DNA of 64,000 nt from Macrobrachium rosenbergii (GCF_040412425.1 NC_089755.1:58509298-58573297), one strand, 5' to 3'. Shown: positions 46,103 to 60,117, counted from the stretch's first letter. The notes: generated from the sequence alone by a model not told the origin. Made by a program: numbers and translations.

Positions 46103-46796
46103 AGGATCGAAAAACTCCTGACATTACGACGAAGCAACAACTTCTCGGGGCTATGTTTGGTTTTTGGCAATGGGATGCAATTAGCTCTCTCTCCTCTAAG
46201 GCAAAAGGAGATTTTACGTTACTCCATACAGATACATTTACATAGACTCGACATGCCTAATAGGGAAGTAAGTTTCCGCTTTCTAAACCTTCTGGCTTAG
46301 TTGTTTGACCTCTGTGTAGTTTTTTCTTGGTCACTTAACTGAAGGTTTAGTGTGTTTGGGAAACCCTTCCAAGGGGTGCTAATATTCTTGCATTCATGCG
46401 TCCTCATAGAGTTGCGTAAGGTGTTGTATCTTCAAACTAATTAACTCTAAGAGGATTAGCTTTTTGTAGTCTGGTCTTCAGTGGGTACTTACGACCATTT
46501 CTTCAAATTCAATAAAGAGTTGAAGTTTTCAGTCTTGATGTATGCTTATTCTTATTTCTGATTAGATACTCAAATTACTTTTAATCTAAACATATTTGTC
46601 GGTATTTCATTCAATTCTTATACATTTGTTTTATAGTTTAAATTGCTACTTTTCTCAAAGACTACTGTTTATTTTAATACTTCCATTTGCCAACAAAGAT
46701 AAATTTAGCATGGCCAGACTATTTGATGTTCTCTCTTTCATCAAAACACTTACACTGCATCAAGCAAACTGGTAAACATAGAAATCAATTATGAAT
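46102..46796. other. Unique DNA, no gene supported
   Basis: A frame continuing from the CT array to 46300 has no domain. No motif or repeat was seen. Confidence 0.6.
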
Positions 46797-47045
46797 AGGA
46801 AAAAAATGCACCGAAGTTTCTTTGGCGCAATCGAGTTTTCTGTACATCGTATAATCAGGTGCTCTGTTCCTCTCGGAGGTAAAAAAAATGTAAATTCGCA
46901 AAAAAAAAATATAAAATTTAAGCCATTCATTACAACCCATGAATAACCAAACTCATTTAAAGTCTCTCTAAATATTTAATAGAATCTCTTTCGGGACCTC
47001 CGTAGTAAACAGGTGCTCTATTCCTCTCCGGGATAAAAAAAAAAA
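46797..47045 (+). mobile_element. Family A fragment (copy 7) and a short direct repeat
   Basis: Only the 5' end of family A is present (46797-46856): hairpin 1 (CACCGAAGTTTCTTTGGCGC), CGAGTTTTCTGTAC and ATCGTATAATCA. It breaks into CAGGTGCTCTGTTCCTCTCG (46856-46875). A near-identical CAGGTGCTCTATTCCTCTCC occurs at 47010-47029, and both are followed by A runs. This may be the target or a second repeat that captured the fragment. Confidence 0.8.
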
Positions 47046-47442
47046 AAGATTAAGGGAACTTGATCTTGCAAGCAATTAAGGGTAAAGCGATCTGCTTCAT
47101 TACGAAGCCGCATTATCCCCGTCTCTCATTGCGGCCGAAACTGGCAAAGAACCGCTTCGATTTTTTTTGGAGGCACGAAAATGAACTGGGAAGTGGTTCC
47201 CTGTGGGGGGGGGGACGGGGGTAGGGGTTAGGAAGTTTGGGAGTTTGGAGTCTCGGTGAAATGGAGCTCTGGTGCGGCCATGATGTACGATGCCTTTTTC
47301 GAATATTAATTTTATGTTTTTTTATCAATTTATTTCATGAGTTTGTTGATTTATTTTTTTCTGTACGATGCCTTTTTTCGAGTTTGTATTTTCCCTATTA
47401 TATCTATTTATTTATCAATTTGTGAATTCATTTTTTCTTTAT
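47046..47442. other. Unique DNA, no gene supported
   Basis: TGTACGATGCCTTTTTTCGA occurs twice (about 47284 and 47363) with T-rich, ATTTAT-rich flanks, a short duplication of about 79 bp period. Confidence 0.55.
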
Positions 47443-47535
47443 AGCTGATCTCCTCTTTCTATATTTCTTATTGTCGTCTGTTATTTCTTTCGAGTGAACA
47501 CCATATTCTTTGGAAGATTGTATTTAAAGCCAATA
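47443..47535 (+). mobile_element. Family C AAT-tailed repeat, 3' truncated copy
   Basis: TAGCTGATCTCCTCTTTCTA, GTTATTTCTTTCGAGTGAAC and CCATATTCTTTGGAAGATTG match the 34260 copy, then the match ends before the AAT tail. Confidence 0.75.
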
Positions 47536-47539
47536 ATTA

Positions 47540-47930
47540 TAATTATACATAAAGTAATAATATACATTATATTCATATGTTTGAATACACTATTTACAGT
47601 ATACGTTCCTGTCTCACTCAAATCCTTATTAGTATTTAAAATGATGTATACATCATTTACATAATTGCGTATCAAATATTCACCAGTTTTCTGTTAAACT
47701 GTTAAATATTAAATTGCCTTTGTCACATTTCTGTATGAAGATTATACATTAATGCAATATGAATATTTTCACAATGTATTAATAACGTTCCTGGCTTACT
47801 CATATTAACATTAACACTTACAACGACACATACGTTATATCCACTATTGCATTCCAAACATTCAACATCTTTCCTTTCACCTACAACGTTAAAATCACCT
47901 TCGTTGCATTCCCCACACCTCTTCCAACAT
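47540..47930 (+). repeat. Diverged two-copy duplication, period about 182 bp
   Basis: ACGTTCCTGKCTYACTCA-AT occurs at about 47603 and 47785. In order, the two copies also share TTAGTATT/TTAACATT, CATTTACATAATTGCRT/CACTATTGCAT, CAAAYATTCA, TGTTAAA-TAAATT/CGTTAAAATC and GCCTTTGTCACATTTC / ACCTTCGTTGCATTCC. The similarity is weak and needs a dot plot. Confidence 0.5.
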
Positions 47931-48158
47931 TCCCGCGCAATTATGTTAACTCCCCTTATTCGTGTTGTTATTTTCCCCCCACGCGCATTTCCCGCACTGA
48001 CAACAGCCACTTCTTCGTGTTGTCAATGTCATCCTTGTTTGTTTGATCAGTTCCGGCGTTATTTTGCACATTGTCGATAATCGATGGAGTCGCAACAGCG
48101 ACAAAGCGACGCACTTGGGTTGTCGCTGGGAATGTGAGGGTATTTTGCCGTTCTGTTA

Positions 48159-48255
48159 TCTTTATTATTATTATTATTATTATTATTATATTATTATTAT
48201 TATTATTTTATGCAACACAACATGCCTCAAGGAGGGTCTTCTTCTTCTTCTTCTT

Positions 48256-48326
<71 letters not shown>
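48159..48326. repeat. (ATT)n, (CTT)n and (ATT)n arrays
   Basis: ATT with an ATATT break lies at about 48161-48208, CTT at about 48238-48284, then ATT directly to 48326. The CTT/ATT junction suggests one array arose inside another. Confidence 0.96.
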
Positions 48327-48410
48327 ATAATAGAAGCAATCATTTTTACGTTGACTAATACTGCTAGTGACTTTATTTCGACACTAAGGAATGGTAGTGT
48401 AGTGAACTGA

Positions 48411-48462
48411 CGTGTGTGTGTGTGTATATATACACACACACATATATATGTGTGTGTGTATG
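48411..48462. repeat. Alternating (GT)n(TA)n(CA)n(TA)n(GT)n palindromic tract
   Basis: The tract GT-TATATATA-CACACACACA-TATATAT-GTGTGTGTG contains two overlapping perfect palindromes. It is wholly alternating purine-pyrimidine and so suited to Z-DNA or cruciform extrusion. Confidence 0.9.
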
Positions 48463-48580
48463 CATGTATTTGTGTGTTGTGGATTTATTATAGATTCAGA
48501 GTATATCTAGTATTAAATTTGAAAATATTGGTACACTTTGTTATTTGCAGAAAACACTAGAGTTACCCAGACGGAAATTT

Positions 48581-48584
<4 letters not shown>

Positions 48585-48643
<59 letters not shown>
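48585..48643. repeat. (GA)n microsatellite
   Basis: A GA array of about 29 units. Confidence 0.97.
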
Positions 48644-48645
<2 letters not shown>

Positions 48646-49071
48646 CCTCCGGCGCGAGTATAGGAATTGTAGAAACAAACGGAGGGATCGTGTCTCTTCT
48701 GCCCATTTGACAGACAAACAAACAAAAGAGAAAATTGTTTGTGCTGTGGATAGAAATAGGCCTTTTATCTCGAGCGCTGGTGTATTATTTACGCTTTCAA
48801 AAGGGGAACAACAAATACTTGCCTGGTCTACAGTTTTCGTTATCGACGCTATATGTTGACGGAAGTTACGTCATCTCTAAGGGTGGGGGGCTTTTCGTTT
48901 CGTAATTATATTATGAGATAATTCGGTTATCACGTGAAATTATGCTTTAGTTTTATTCTGCTTTTTTGGTATTTTTATTTATTCGGTCCGATCTTCTTGC
49001 GCAGCGTCTATCAGCAAGGTGCCATGTTATATATTTTCTGAGACTGTTTTCAATGATACTTTCACAGGCAA
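48644..49071. other. Unique DNA, no gene supported
   Basis: A frame running from the GA array to 48859 shows no domain. No repeat was seen. Confidence 0.6.
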
Positions 49072-49139
49072 TGCTTAAGGCATTACCTGGGCAGGTTAAC
49101 TGCCTTCATACCAGCCTGCCCCAGGTAATGCCTTAAGCA
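49072..49139. repeat. Long near-perfect hairpin, 24-25 bp arms
   Basis: The left arm 49072-49095 and right arm 49115-49139 are reverse complementary except for one extra C/G in the right arm. The loop is 19 bp. Both arms include TTAAGGCATTACCTGGG. It does not match the family A or B hairpins. Confidence 0.9.
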
Positions 49140-49173
49140 CAGTGGTACTCAGGTTCCAGCTTCTTTTGTGACT

Positions 49174-49295
49174 TGTGTGGCGTGGTTGTGAGCGGTCTGG
49201 TCTTTCATTTGAAAGACCTGGGTTCTGATCCTGATTTGAGTCAGAAATTTATTTATGTTCCACAAGTAATTGTGTGTTGATTATTTCTATTATAC

Positions 49296-49300
<5 letters not shown>
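49174..49300 (+). mobile_element. tRNA-like SINE candidate
   Basis: GTGTGGCGTGGTTGTGAGCG resembles a degraded A-box region. A TCTTTC-ATTT-GAAAGA stem (49201-49216) sits where an anticodon arm would lie. GGTTCTGATCC (49221-49231) resembles a B box (GGTTCRANTCC) with two mismatches. The tail leads into (AT)n at 49299. It is not a functional tRNA. The SINE call is inference. Confidence 0.4.

Positions 49301-49354
<54 letters not shown>
49299..49354. repeat. (AT)n microsatellite
   Basis: An AT array of about 28 units. Confidence 0.97.
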
Positions 49355-49358
<4 letters not shown>

Positions 49359-49462
49359 CAAATCGTATTTCCAATCTATATGCTATGGAAAAAGCTTGGT
49401 TTATAGATTATATAAATTGATTTCTTTGTATGATTGCATTGAAGAATGGCTGTACTCCTTAA

Positions 49463-49513
<51 letters not shown>

Positions 49514-49557
49514 TAATAATAATAAAATAATAATAATAATAATAATTAATAATAATG
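49463..49557. repeat. Interrupted (AAT)n microsatellite
   Basis: AAT with two ATTAAT breaks and one AAAAT break. It follows CATTGAAGAATGGCTGTACT-CCTTAAA, which may be the end of another AAT-tailed repeat. Confidence 0.93.
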
Positions 49558-49796
49558 CAGACATGTTTTCCCTTCACTCGCCAAATTCCAATCTTTAAGG
49601 GGAGACTGACCCATTTTTTGGCCCATTTTTTCATGAAGCTTGTTTTCTTTACCTTTTCATAATGGACTCTGATCTCTCAAGGCCGACCTGTTTTCGTTGG
49701 GTCATGGAATATTAACTATGGATTTTTGCATTCATTTTCCTCCTTCCCTTCATAAAGTTGCTAATTAGACTCGAATTGAGCTAATATTTGTGTTAA

Positions 49797-50245
49797 GAAC
49801 ATTTCATTAAAACTTAGGACACAATTCAGACTTGAGAAACATTTCATTAAAACTTGTGACAATTCGGACTTGGAAAACATTTCATTAAAACCTATGACAA
49901 TTCAGGCTTGGAAAACATTTCATTAAAACATGTGACAATTCAGATTTGAAAAACATTTCATTAAAACATGTGACAATTCAGACTTGAAAAACATTTCATT
50001 AAAACATGTGACAATTCAGGCTTGAAAAACATTTAATTAAAACCTATGGCAGTTCAGATTTGAAAAACTTTTCATTAGAACCAATGACAATTCAGACTTG
50101 AAAAATATTGCATTAAAACCTATGATAATTCAGACTTGAAAAACATTTCATTAAAACCTATGATAAATCAGACTTGAAAAACATGACATTTAAACATATG
50201 ACAATTCAGGCTTTAAAAACATCTTCATTAGAATGTTTGACAGTT
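49797..50245 (+). repeat. 38 bp minisatellite, about 11 units
   Basis: The unit AACATTTCATTAAAACMTRT then GACAATTCAGACTTGAAA repeats with an exact 38 bp step (for example 49921 to 49959). The first unit carries an insertion and the last two are degraded. Confidence 0.94.
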
Positions 50246-50834
50246 CAGATATTGTTCTGAGATTTATTCCATTAATAACACTCTTAGGAAACAATTGTAT
50301 AACTCTAAATGTGCTTTTTTCTTGAATAACAATTCTACAAAACGATTATATAACTCAATATGTGAATAACACATAAAAAGCAACGCAGAGAATAAATAGC
50401 TAGAATTAAATAGATAGAATTAAAGGCATTTCTGCGTGTTACGTGGGAGAAGGGTGGGGGTTGTGGTTAATGCCTGTGGCCAGGTTGGGGTGGGGGGGTG
50501 GGTCCTTGATGAAATGGAGTTTGCAGAGAGCTTGACGAAATTTCTGTCCCACGGGGCATACTCTTAATGCCTAATGATGTCAGCATTGCTGTCAGCACTG
50601 CTGTCAGCGGTCAACTGCTGCATGAGTTTAGCCTGTTGCATTTTGGTTGTGTTACGCTTCTATTTTAAATGTTTTCTTGCAACTTGAGCGTTTTAGTGGC
50701 ACCTTTGAATATATTTTGTTGTTTTGGAAATATCTTACAAGAGGAATGACCTAGGAAAATTGAATTAATACTTATTTTTTGGATATAAGTGGATGAGAAT
50801 GCTTTCCGTTTTACAAGCTGTGGGTATGACACAG
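50246..50834. other. Unique DNA, no gene seen
   Basis: ACAATT-TA-AACTCTAAATGTG / AACGATTATATAACTCAATATG recurs near 50290-50360. A G-rich patch lies at about 50448-50505. CTGTCAGCACTGCTGTCAGC is a short repeat at about 50588. Confidence 0.55.
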
Positions 50835-51465
50835 GTCATTACCCGAGATCATTTTATAACTTACCTTTAAAATGCCAGGTAGATAACAGTGCACTAACAT
50901 TACCTGAGTTCATATTATTGTTGGCATAAACGCCTGGTAGAGACCAGTACCTGAATTCATGGTTTCTTTTACCTTAAACGCCATTAGAGGCCAATATACA
51001 GAACCTGAGTCCGTGTTATCCTTGGAAATAAACGCCAGGTAGAGAGACCAGTTAATGAGCATTACCCAACATGTATGCACTGCCTGAGTTCATTTAAACG
51101 CCAGTTAGAAACCAACATACAAATATTATCTCAGTTTGTGTTATCCTTGGAATCAAATGCCAGGTAGAGAACAACATACAAACATAACCTCAGTTTATAT
51201 TATCTTGGACTTAAACGTCAGGTGGGGACCAACATACAAACGTAACCTCAGTTTATATTAACCTTGAACTTACACGTCAGGTAGAAACCAACATACAAAC
51301 ATAACCTCAGTGTTTATTATCCTTGGACTTGAACGTCACGTAGAGACCAACATACAAACATAACCTCAGTTTATATTATCCTCGGACTTGAACGTCACGT
51401 AGAGACCAACATACAAACATAACCTCAGTTTATATTATCCTTGGAATTAAACGCACCTGGCAAAA
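50835..51465 (+). repeat. 59 bp minisatellite, about 10 units
   Basis: The unit is ACCTCAGTTTATATTATCCT, TGGACTTAAACGTCAGGTAG, AGACCAACATACAAACATA. Steps of 59 bp are exact on the right (51301 to 51360), with more divergent units on the left. An ACGTCACGT variant appears in the right-hand units. Confidence 0.93.
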
Positions 51466-51721
51466 TTCGTCCCCAGAATATCACAGCAATGTTCTCTCGT
51501 CATTTCTCGCATCTGAAAGACTGTTGCCCAAGAATGGCTTCGTCTGTCGCATTTCAACATCAAACTTACACTCGAGTTTAAGCTCAGAGCTTCGTGAATG
51601 CTATTAAAGGTTTCTGTGTCGGTGAACGAATTTCTCCTTCGCTTTGATAATACAAGAGGGCTGTTTTGAGCCGCGCTTTCACGTCGAGGTAATATGATGT
51701 TAATTGGATGTAAGAGTTAAA
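51466..51721. other. Unique DNA, no gene seen
   Basis: No feature was recognised. Confidence 0.6.
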
Positions 51722-52130
51722 CAAGTGAAAAAATGCGCCCGAAGTTTCTTCGGCGCAGTCGAGTTTTCTGTAATGCTGTATGGAACTTTACGCCGCGGCC
51801 CATAAAACTCAGCCATGGTCCGGTGGTGGCCTCAGTAACGGCCTATGAAATTCTTAGCCTCAGCCTCGGTCCGGTGGTAGCCTGAGTTTTTGGTACCTAC
51901 ATCGGTGCCAGAAGTACGATTATGGCTAACTTTAAGCTTAAATAAAATAAAAACTACTGAGGCTAGAGGGCTGCAATTTGGTATGGTTGGTGACTGGAAG
52001 GTGGATGATCAACATACCAATTTGCAGCCTTCTAGCCTCAGTAGTTTTTAAGATCTGAGGGCGACAGAAAAAGTGCGGACGGACAAACAAAGCAATCTCA
52101 ATAGTTTTCTTTTACATAAAACTGAAAACG
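51722..52130 (+). mobile_element. Family A multi-hairpin element, copy 8 (hairpin 2 deleted, internal duplication)
   Basis: Hairpin 1 is intact (GCGCCCGAAG / CTTCGGCGC, about 51735-51756). After CGAGTTTTCTGTA the copy jumps to ATGCTGTATGG, deleting hairpin 2. The following GGCCC...CCGGTGGTGGCCT part is duplicated (two CGGTCCGGTGGTRGCCT-like blocks near 51817 and 51866). The central hairpin (51951-51987 and 52010-52049) is nearly perfect. The terminal hairpin is present. Confidence 0.9.
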
Positions 52131-52154
52131 TTGTCCATCTTTGTATTGTTTTTC

Positions 52155-52262
52155 AGACCTTTTACTGTCAGTTTCCGTTTCAGCCCTGAATGACCTCATA
52201 GGTCCCAGTGCTTGGCCTTTGTCCTAAATTCTATATTCAATACAGTTCAGTTCAATCATAAA
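52155..52262 (+). mobile_element. Family B dispersed element, 3' part
   Basis: ACCTTTTACTGTCAGTTTCC, TTTCAGCCCTGAATGACCTC, ATAGGTCCCAGTGCTTGGCC and TTCAATACAGTTCA match the right end of the 7374-7675 copy. It starts 25 bp after the end of a family A copy. Confidence 0.78.
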
Positions 52263-53752
<1,490 letters not shown>

Positions 53753-53812
53753 GTCAAGAAAGTAAATTATCAATTCACAAAAAATGCACAGTTAAGGCAC
53801 ATAAAAAATCCC

Positions 53813-53896
<84 letters not shown>

Positions 53897-53980
53897 CAAG
53901 CCAAGGTCCAACCCTGCCTTTTCTATCTAGAAAGTAGAGTATAAATTCACAAAGAAGCCCAATTAATGCACTCAAAAAAC

Positions 53981-54040
<60 letters not shown>

Positions 54041-54065
54041 CTTAAGCCAAGGTCCAACCCTGCCT
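53753..54065 (+). repeat. Two-copy duplication of a spacer plus (ATT)n
   Basis: AGAAAGTA, AATTCACAAA, GCAC-CAAAAAA or GCACATAAAAAA, then ATT (53814-53895 and 53982-54040), then AAGCCAAGGTCCAACCCTGCC (53898 and 54046). The order is the same in both copies. Confidence 0.93.

Positions 54066-55619
<1,554 letters not shown>

Positions 55620-55670
<51 letters not shown>
55620..55670. repeat. (GA)n microsatellite
   Basis: A GA array of about 25 units. Downstream (55671-55960) the unique DNA is purine-rich with ATGAAAGTGATGGAG repeats. Confidence 0.97.
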
Positions 55671-55674
<4 letters not shown>

Positions 55675-56928
55675 TTCGGAGTAGAAAAAGATATGATGAA
55701 AGTGAGGCAAGGGGGGAAAGAGAATGATGATTTTTATAAAAGTGAGGAAAGGGGAGATGTGTTTTATGTAGAAGGGTTATGAAAGTGATGGAGCTATGAA
55801 AGTGATGGAGAGAGAAATGAAAGGTCAGGCGATGTATGGAAATGAAAGTCAGGAAGATGAATGTTAGGAATTAAAAGATGATGAAAGTGGTATTATCTTG
55901 AAAATAAAGGTACGAATGATATAGGTTGTGAAATGATAAGAAGGTGGTGTGACTCGCAAGAGAGAGAGAGAGAAAGAGAGAGCTTATTGTCAAATGCAGA
56001 GTTGTGTATATTACCAGACTTCCATTTTCTGAATCTAAGGTTCCACAATGATATATTCTTTAATTTCCTCTGTGTGTTTTAGACGAATTCATAGACAGCG
56101 GAAATCTAGCTGTTATTTGAAAACACATAATCAGTAAGAGAAGACCAAAGTTCTGGATCATGTTTTGACTATATATAGTACATAGTATTCAAAGCAAACT
56201 GAGTATTTATATTTTAAAATAAGCAGCGTTTAACCCCGAAAATCTCTTTTATGCATGTAGTTTAATAATTTGATCATTTATACATTGTATTCCTGCATCA
56301 AGAATTCATTCTTCTTTCCCAGTGATTTAATTACTCGCTGTGGGAATCATCATTTCTGTCAAATGTATTCAGCGATTTTCCCTTATTGTTTGTTTACAAG
56401 ATCTTCAAAGCGCACTCTTGTTTTGTTGGGAACCGAGAGAGAGTGAGGGAGAGAGAGAGAGAGTCCTTTCAATTATTATTATGTTGACATTTCCCTATCG
56501 TCACCGATGCTGCTTTTTTGAGCAGAGTGTTTGTAAACACGCTCGCAAATTAGTTTTACCTGTGTAAAGTGCGGCCAGGTATATTTTCGTTTCTAAATGG
56601 TTAGGGATAAACAACATTAAACGGATTTGGATCGGGTGGTCTGAAGTTAACTAGGTTGGTTAGAGTGAATTAGGTTTTGTTTATTAGATGAGAAGTAAAT
56701 TGGTGCTTGTGGTGAATATGGTGAATTTTTTTAGGGAATTTAACGTGTTGATTGTGAAAGAATAAATCTTTTCTCCGTAGGATTAGAAGACCTGTTCAGT
56801 GAAGAGGAATAAATTGTTGAAAATAGTGTTGTCACCGTTTGCTGGGTAAGAATTTATTTTATCTGACAAAAATGTAAATGTATCCTTTCTCATATTTTTT
56901 GTTCGTCGATTTTCATTGGTTACGAAAT

Positions 56929-56931
<3 letters not shown>
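55671..56931. other. Long AT-rich unique stretch, no gene supported
   Basis: GAAAGTGAGG / GAAAGTGATGGAG words recur at 55695-55815. Short GA runs lie at 55959-55982 and 56446-56463. No domain-bearing frame was seen. Confidence 0.6.

Positions 56932-57004
<73 letters not shown>
56932..57004. repeat. (CT)n microsatellite
   Basis: A CT array of about 36 units. Confidence 0.98.
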
Positions 57005-57005
<1 letters not shown>

Positions 57006-57567
57006 GACTCCTCGAAGATCGCCTCAAAGTTCCTCTAGCCTGAAATCGAACAAGTGAGATCATTTACCTTCGTTATGATATGACAAGGCCGCATATAACT
57101 TTGGTTCCATATCCCTTTTAATAAAATGCAAATCAACCTTTAAAGGGGGTCTATAGAGGGATGGATTTAACTCCCCCCCCCCTCTTTCCTTCCTCAGGGC
57201 AGGGGGAAGGGACAAGGGAGCCAGTAGGGGACCAGGGAAGACCTGGCACACAAGACTGAGGGCGCCGCCTTCGACGAAATCCAAAGGGACTTGTCTCGCT
57301 CTTTATGCAAATGAGCCTCTCAAATTTTCCTTTGATTTGAGGAGAAAGTCGAAAGTGACGGTCTTTAATCGTTATACTTTCCGACGCCTAGCGCCTTCGG
57401 CACCCCCAGCCCCCTTCCTCTCCCCCCGCCCACCTCGCCCTTTCCCCGCCCTCCGTGGAAAAAGGGCATTGATGGAAGTCTTCGCCTGGCTAAATGGATG
57501 GAAGATAATTTCGTCGATGGGAAGGATTTTCGTCCCACTTTCCGGCGTAGTATGAGGGCCTAAGCGT

Positions 57568-57569
<2 letters not shown>
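57005..57569. other. Unique stretch with two octamer motifs, no gene supported
   Basis: ATGCAAAT lies at 57126-57133 and 57305-57312, the second near CCTTTGAT (TCF/LEF-like). A C/G-rich segment lies at 57170-57240 and 57395-57455. The frames are not domain-bearing. Confidence 0.4.
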
Positions 57570-57633
<64 letters not shown>

Positions 57634-57818
57634 ACACACGCACGCACAGCCTAAAATTCATAAATTCCATCTCGGCGAACGAAAACTTTCTCGCATTGAA
57701 AGCGTTCCAGGAAAAGGAAGTTATTTCTCCCGAGATTTGAGAAGAGCTACAAATTCCCCGATAGGACCGAATCACCCGGAACTCATTTCAATTACTAATT
57801 CGACAAAGGAAAAATGAA

Positions 57819-57849
<31 letters not shown>

Positions 57850-57850
57850 C
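57570..57850. repeat. (CT)n and short (GA)n arrays
   Basis: CT lies at 57570-57630 and GA at 57823-57850, with a unique spacer. Confidence 0.96.
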
Positions 57851-58124
57851 CTTTTCCTGTATTTGAAATGACCTGTCGAGTTCGAAATTCAACTTGGGAA
57901 TCAAATGTTTCAAAGATTTTTTTTTTATGATTGAGGTGATTTCCAAAGTTAGAACACCCATGAGACTTACACCACATGGACCACATTGGACTGAAGTTTG
58001 CGTGATTATATCCAGTCGACATGCGCATATGTTGCGCATTTCAAAAGGATCGGGAGAGAAGCCTTCAAAGGACTCCTTTTGCAAGATTGACGAAGGGGCA
58101 CATTGGCGTAGCATCCTAGACATG
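57851..58124. other. Unique DNA, no gene seen
   Basis: No repeat or motif of note was seen. Frames here run into the adjacent 32 bp array. Confidence 0.6.
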
Positions 58125-58690
58125 AGTGAATGTGGAGTCATTCTCAAGACTAGAAGATTGAATGTGAGTCATTTTCAAGTCCAAAAGATTGAAAATGGGT
58201 CATTTTCAAGACTGGAGAAGGTAGAAAATAAGTCATTTTCAAGACAAGAGGGGAGAAAAACGAGTGATTTTCAAGACCGAAGAAGAGAGAAAATGAGAAA
58301 ATAAAGTCATTTTCAAGGCTGAAGAGGGGAGAAAATAAGTAATTTTCCAGACTGAAGAAGGGAGAAAATGGAGTCATTTTCAAGACTGGAAGATTGAAAA
58401 TGGAGTCATTTTCAAGACTGGAAGATTGAAAATGGAGTCATTTTCGTGACTTGAAGACTGAAAATGGAGTCATTTTCAAGACTGGAAGACTGAAAATGGA
58501 GTAATTTTCGAGACTTGAAGACTGAAAATGAAGTCATTTTCAAGACTGAAGAAGGGAGAAAATGGAGTCATTTTCAAGACTTGAAGACTGAAAATGGAGT
58601 CATTTTCAAGACTGAATAAAGAAGAAAATAAGAGTCATTTTCAAGTCTAAATAAAGGAGAAAATAAGAGCCATTTTCCATCTCCATAAAA
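58125..58690 (+). repeat. 32 bp self-complementary minisatellite, about 17 units
   Basis: The unit GAAAATGGAGTCATTTTCAA then GACTGGAAGATT repeats with a 32 bp step (58381 to 58413). Units with GAAGAAGGGAGAAAATG are longer. Within each unit GAAAATG and CATTTTC are exact reverse complements around GAGT, so every unit can form a hairpin. Frames of 77-136 codons over the array are repeat translation. Confidence 0.94.
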
Positions 58691-58993
58691 TGGAAAAGAT
58701 TATTTCTGTGGTTGGTCATTGTAATTCAAATCAGCAAAAGACAGATAACATGAACAGCAGATCCCAAAGACACTTCAGCGCCAAACTCCGTGAAATAATC
58801 ATCTTACTTTTCCCTTAATACTTCAATAATAAAAACGTCAGAGATAAATCATTTTTAAAAAGAGTAAAAGGCTCAAAGTCACGGCATTTTTAAAACTTCT
58901 GTTGACAAGAGAAACAACGATCTTGCTACTCGTATAAGAAGAGAGTTCGTGGGACCTGAGATGGGAATCAGGCCTAAACCCTTTTGTATTTAT

Positions 58994-58996
<3 letters not shown>
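58691..58996. other. Unique DNA, no gene seen
   Basis: No feature was recognised. Confidence 0.6.
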
Positions 58997-59081
<85 letters not shown>

Positions 59082-59185
59082 CTCCCACCCGTCTTCCATC
59101 ATGAGTTTTAAAAAGGCAGACTTCTCGAAGTCACGTTCTTCAGTATTCGGGAGATTTATGGGATTTCTTTTCCTCGAATAAATTA

Positions 59186-59243
<58 letters not shown>
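58997..59243. repeat. Two (CT)n arrays
   Basis: CT arrays lie at 58997-59079 and 59190-59243. Confidence 0.97.
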
Positions 59244-59245
<2 letters not shown>

Positions 59246-59368
59246 CAACTAATGAATTTTCGTTTTCGAATTTCCGTAGGGCCAGCTATGTTGTAATAAC
59301 AGGTATTTGATGCGTATGCGGGATGTGTGTATATGCGCATGCGTGATTCATTATATCGATTCATTATA

Positions 59369-59400
<32 letters not shown>

Positions 59401-59778
59401 CATGCATACATACGTACCATGCGCATGTATTACCGAATCATAAAATGAATACCATGCAGTCAAAATATCAATCAAAAAATATAATCACTACGTCAGATCT
59501 TGACTTTAGATTTAAAAAACGACAAAAATAATCCACACAGTTTATAGAGAAAGAAATAAAATGTATTACGCTCCTCTGAAACGGAGGCGAAAGCTAGGAA
59601 ACGACATAATACCTCTTGCAACGACATTCGTGTGTATATACGGCTTTCAAAAACTCATTTAAATGCCAGGGGGGGGGAGGGGGAGGAGGAGGAAGAGAGA
59701 GAGAGAGAGAGACGTGTCTTCAGAAAACGAGGGGAAGGTTGTGGGAGTAGGAGGAAGGAAGGGGTGTGGCAGGGCATA

Positions 59779-59780
<2 letters not shown>
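59244..59780. other. Unique DNA with short (AT)n and NRF1-like motif
   Basis: TGCGCATGCGTG lies at about 59334-59345, near the NRF1 consensus. A short AT array lies at 59367-59400, followed by CATGCATACATACGTACC. A G-rich patch lies at about 59669-59690. Confidence 0.5.
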
Positions 59781-59818
<38 letters not shown>

Positions 59819-60030
59819 GGGTTCCTTAGGAAGGGTACAGCACGGCCCGAGATGGTTCTGGGCCCTGGTTGGTTCGGGATAAGGGGACAGCATAACTGGA
59901 TGAGTTTTTGAGAACCGGTAAACGGTTCTTGCGAAAGAGGGACTGACAGACTGCTGACTGACTCACTGACTGCTGTTTTTTTCTGCTGCTGCTGTTTCTG
60001 CTGCTGCTGCTGCTGTTGCTGCTGCCTGCT
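59781..60030. repeat. (GA)n array and degenerate (CTG)n
   Basis: GA lies at 59781-59814. GACTGAC words are followed by CTG repeats at about 59970-60030 (TGCTGCTGCTG with TTT and TTG breaks). Confidence 0.92.
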
Positions 60031-60117
60031 GACTCTCCTCGCGGAGCTACCAGACTTAAAGATGTGCTTACAACTGGTACTACCCCATTCTCAGACAATT
60101 GCCAATGATCAGCGTAG

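Noticed and set aside
49174..49240. A functional tRNA gene
   Set aside because: The B box has two mismatches and no acceptor stem can be formed. It is at best a tRNA-derived repeat.
57126..57312. Two ATGCAAAT octamers as a POU enhancer
   Set aside because: Four octamers in the window (also 3071 and 33385) are close to chance expectation for AT-rich DNA, so I note them without calling an element.
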